Source: Georgenia faecalis (GTDB lineage: Bacteria; Actinomycetota; Actinomycetes; Actinomycetales; Actinomycetaceae). Taken from it: 64,000 nt of DNA. The notes under the pieces were generated by a model. The model did not search any database, was not told where the DNA came from, and was given only the letters and a program-made list of their open reading frames with translations. This document shows positions 62,867 through 64,000 of this stretch, piece after piece. The first letter of the stretch is position 1; each line of letters begins with the position of its first letter. Made by a program: the position numbers and the translations under genes. The stretch lies in assembly GCF_003710105.1 (NCBI RefSeq), contig NZ_CP033325.1:3162001-3226000 (forward strand). The letters are read 5' to 3'.

Positions 62867-64000
62867 TCACTCCCCGTCGCCCCCGTCCGCCCGCACCGGA
62901 GCGCGGCCAGCCGGCTGCTCCGGCCTCGGCAGCAGCGGGGTGCGCACCCGCACGGGCCGCCGGACCTCGGCGTGGCCCGTGATGGTGAGCTCCTCGCCGT
63001 ACAGGCGCACCGGCATCCTCTGCCCGTCGGTGACGAGGAGGGTGAGGCGGACGTCCTCGTGCGTCACCTCGGTCTGGAGGGCCATCCCGTGCCACCGCAC
63101 CCGGAACCGCAGCCGGGTGACCGAGCCGGGCAGCGCCGGTTCGAGCTCGAGCACCTCGGCGTGCTCCCGCAGGCCCCCGAACCCGTTGATGAGTGCGGTG
63201 GTCGCGCCGGCGAGCGAGGCGATGTGCAACCCCTGGGCCGTGTTGCCCTGGAAGTTGCGCAGGTCGACGAGGGCCGCCTCGTGGAGGTAGTCGTGGGCGA
63301 GGTCGAGGTGACCGGCCCGCGCGCACATCACCGCCTGGGTGCTGGCGGACAGCGAGGAGTCCCGCACGGTCCGGCGCTCGTAGTAGTCGAGGTTGCGGGC
63401 CATCTGCTCGTCCGTGAAGGCGTCGGGGAACCAGTCCATGGCGAGGACGAGGTCCGCCTGCTTGACCACCTGCTTGCGGTAGAGCTCGAAGTAGGGCGCG
63501 TGGAGCATGAGGGGGTACTTCCCGATCGACCGCTCGAAGTCCCACTCGGCGAACCGCGTGAACCCTGAGCACTGCGGGTGCACCCGCAGCTCCTCGTCGT
63601 GCGGCAGGTGCACCGCGGAGGCCGCGGCCTCCCACGCCCCGACCTCCTCGGCGGTCACGGACAGCCGGGCGGCGAGGTCCGGCTGCCGCGCGCACGCCGC
63701 CGCGGCCGCCCGCAGGTTGGCCGCGGCCGCGAGGTTGGTGAAGATGTTGTCGTCGACGACCGCGGTGTACTCGTCCGGTCCGGTGACGCCGTCGATGTGC
63801 CACTGCCCGTGCCGGTCGTGGTGCCCCAGGGAGGCCCACAGGCGCGCCGTCTCGACGAGGACCTCGAGCCCGCACTCGCGCTCCAGGCTCTCGTCGCCCG
63901 TGACCAGCCGGTACTCCTCGAACGCGCGCGCGATGTCGGCGTTGATGTGGAACGCCGCGGTGCCCGCCGGCCAGTAGGCCGACGTCTCCTCGCCGTTGAT
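62867..64000 (-). CDS. GH65 family glycoside phosphorylase/hydrolase (partial, N-terminus cut by right edge)
   Basis: The last 378 residues of a GH65 enzyme are present. Near the cut edge INGEETSAYWPAGTAAFHINADIA is followed by the catalytic Glu in DGVTGPDEYTAVVDDNIFTN, then FPDAFTDEQMARNLDYYERRTVRDSSLSAS and the phosphate-side STQAVMCARAGHLDLAHDYLHEAALVDL. GH65 members phosphorolyse disaccharides such as maltose, trehalose or kojibiose. The start lies beyond the right edge. It is on the same strand as GH89, 172 bases away, and may serve a shared glycan pathway. Confidence 0.92.
   Translation of the reverse strand: MNGEETSAYWPAGTAAFHINADIARAFEEYRLVTGDESLERECGLEVLVETARLWASLGHHDRHGQWHIDGVTGPDEYTAVVDDNIFTNLAAAANLRAAAAACARQPDLAARLSVTAEEVGAWEAAASAVHLPHDEELRVHPQCSGFTRFAEWDFERSIGKYPLMLHAPYFELYRKQVVKQADLVLAMDWFPDAFTDEQMARNLDYYERRTVRDSSLSASTQAVMCARAGHLDLAHDYLHEAALVDLRNFQGNTAQGLHIASLAGATTALINGFGGLREHAEVLELEPALPGSVTRLRFRVRWHGMALQTEVTHEDVRLTLLVTDGQRMPVRLYGEELTITGHAEVRRPVRVRTPLLPRPEQPAGRAPVRADGGDGE

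Overview
The window is very GC-rich DNA with dense, often overlapping genes, GTG starts, an HspR/HAIR heat-shock operon, TAnnnT promoters placed directly upstream of ATG codons, and a DUF222/HNH (13E12-type) gene. Together these point to a free-living actinobacterium, most likely of the Micrococcales. I saw no tRNA or rRNA gene, insertion sequence, prophage or CRISPR array. The genes look chromosomal and mostly housekeeping or metabolic.

Left part (1-22,400): an amidase running off the left edge, an orphan MT0933-type antitoxin, an S9 prolyl oligopeptidase, a low-complexity membrane protein, the heat-shock operon dnaK-grpE-dnaJ-hspR (minus strand, led by two HAIR operators), an alpha/beta hydrolase divergent from a VOC protein, a PhyH-type dioxygenase, and a two-component system whose kinase is fused to a large DUF4173-like membrane region. 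These are followed by a SulP anion transporter, a DrrA-type ABC exporter operon, a DUF2254 membrane protein, an acyltransferase remnant and a GNAT acetyltransferase.

Middle part (22,500-44,100): a tightly coupled five-gene operon of unknown purpose (PaaK/CapK-like adenylating enzyme, two related small ABM-fold proteins, a GNAT-like protein, an Acg-type nitroreductase), then an aldo/keto reductase. Next is a nearly complete molybdenum-cofactor and molybdate-uptake region: moaA, moaD, moeB with rhodanese, a small Cys protein, a moeA-moaC fusion, a TOBE regulator with modABC, and a moaB-moaE fusion. Only mobA is not seen. An FtsX/LolD-type ABC pair and an amino-acid ABC transporter without an ATPase gene are interspersed.

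Right part (44,100-64,000): a DUF222/HNH gene with a candidate SOS box over its start, a lipase-maturation-factor protein and an AI-2E family transporter. A cobalamin module follows: PduO-type adenosyltransferase, cobalamin riboswitch, surface protein, ECF transporter EcfT/EcfAA/EcfS, and the B12-dependent ribonucleotide reductase nrdJ with paired NrdR-like boxes. The module imports corrinoid, converts it to adenosylcobalamin and uses it for deoxyribonucleotide synthesis. The window ends with a YbaK deacylase, a large sortase-anchored GH89 alpha-N-acetylglucosaminidase and a GH65 phosphorylase cut by the right edge.

The least explained parts are the five-gene operon at 22.5-27.2 kb, the kinase-DUF4173 fusion, and the riboswitch-controlled surface protein beside the ECF transporter. 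Function calls rest on motif recognition by eye; no database search was run.
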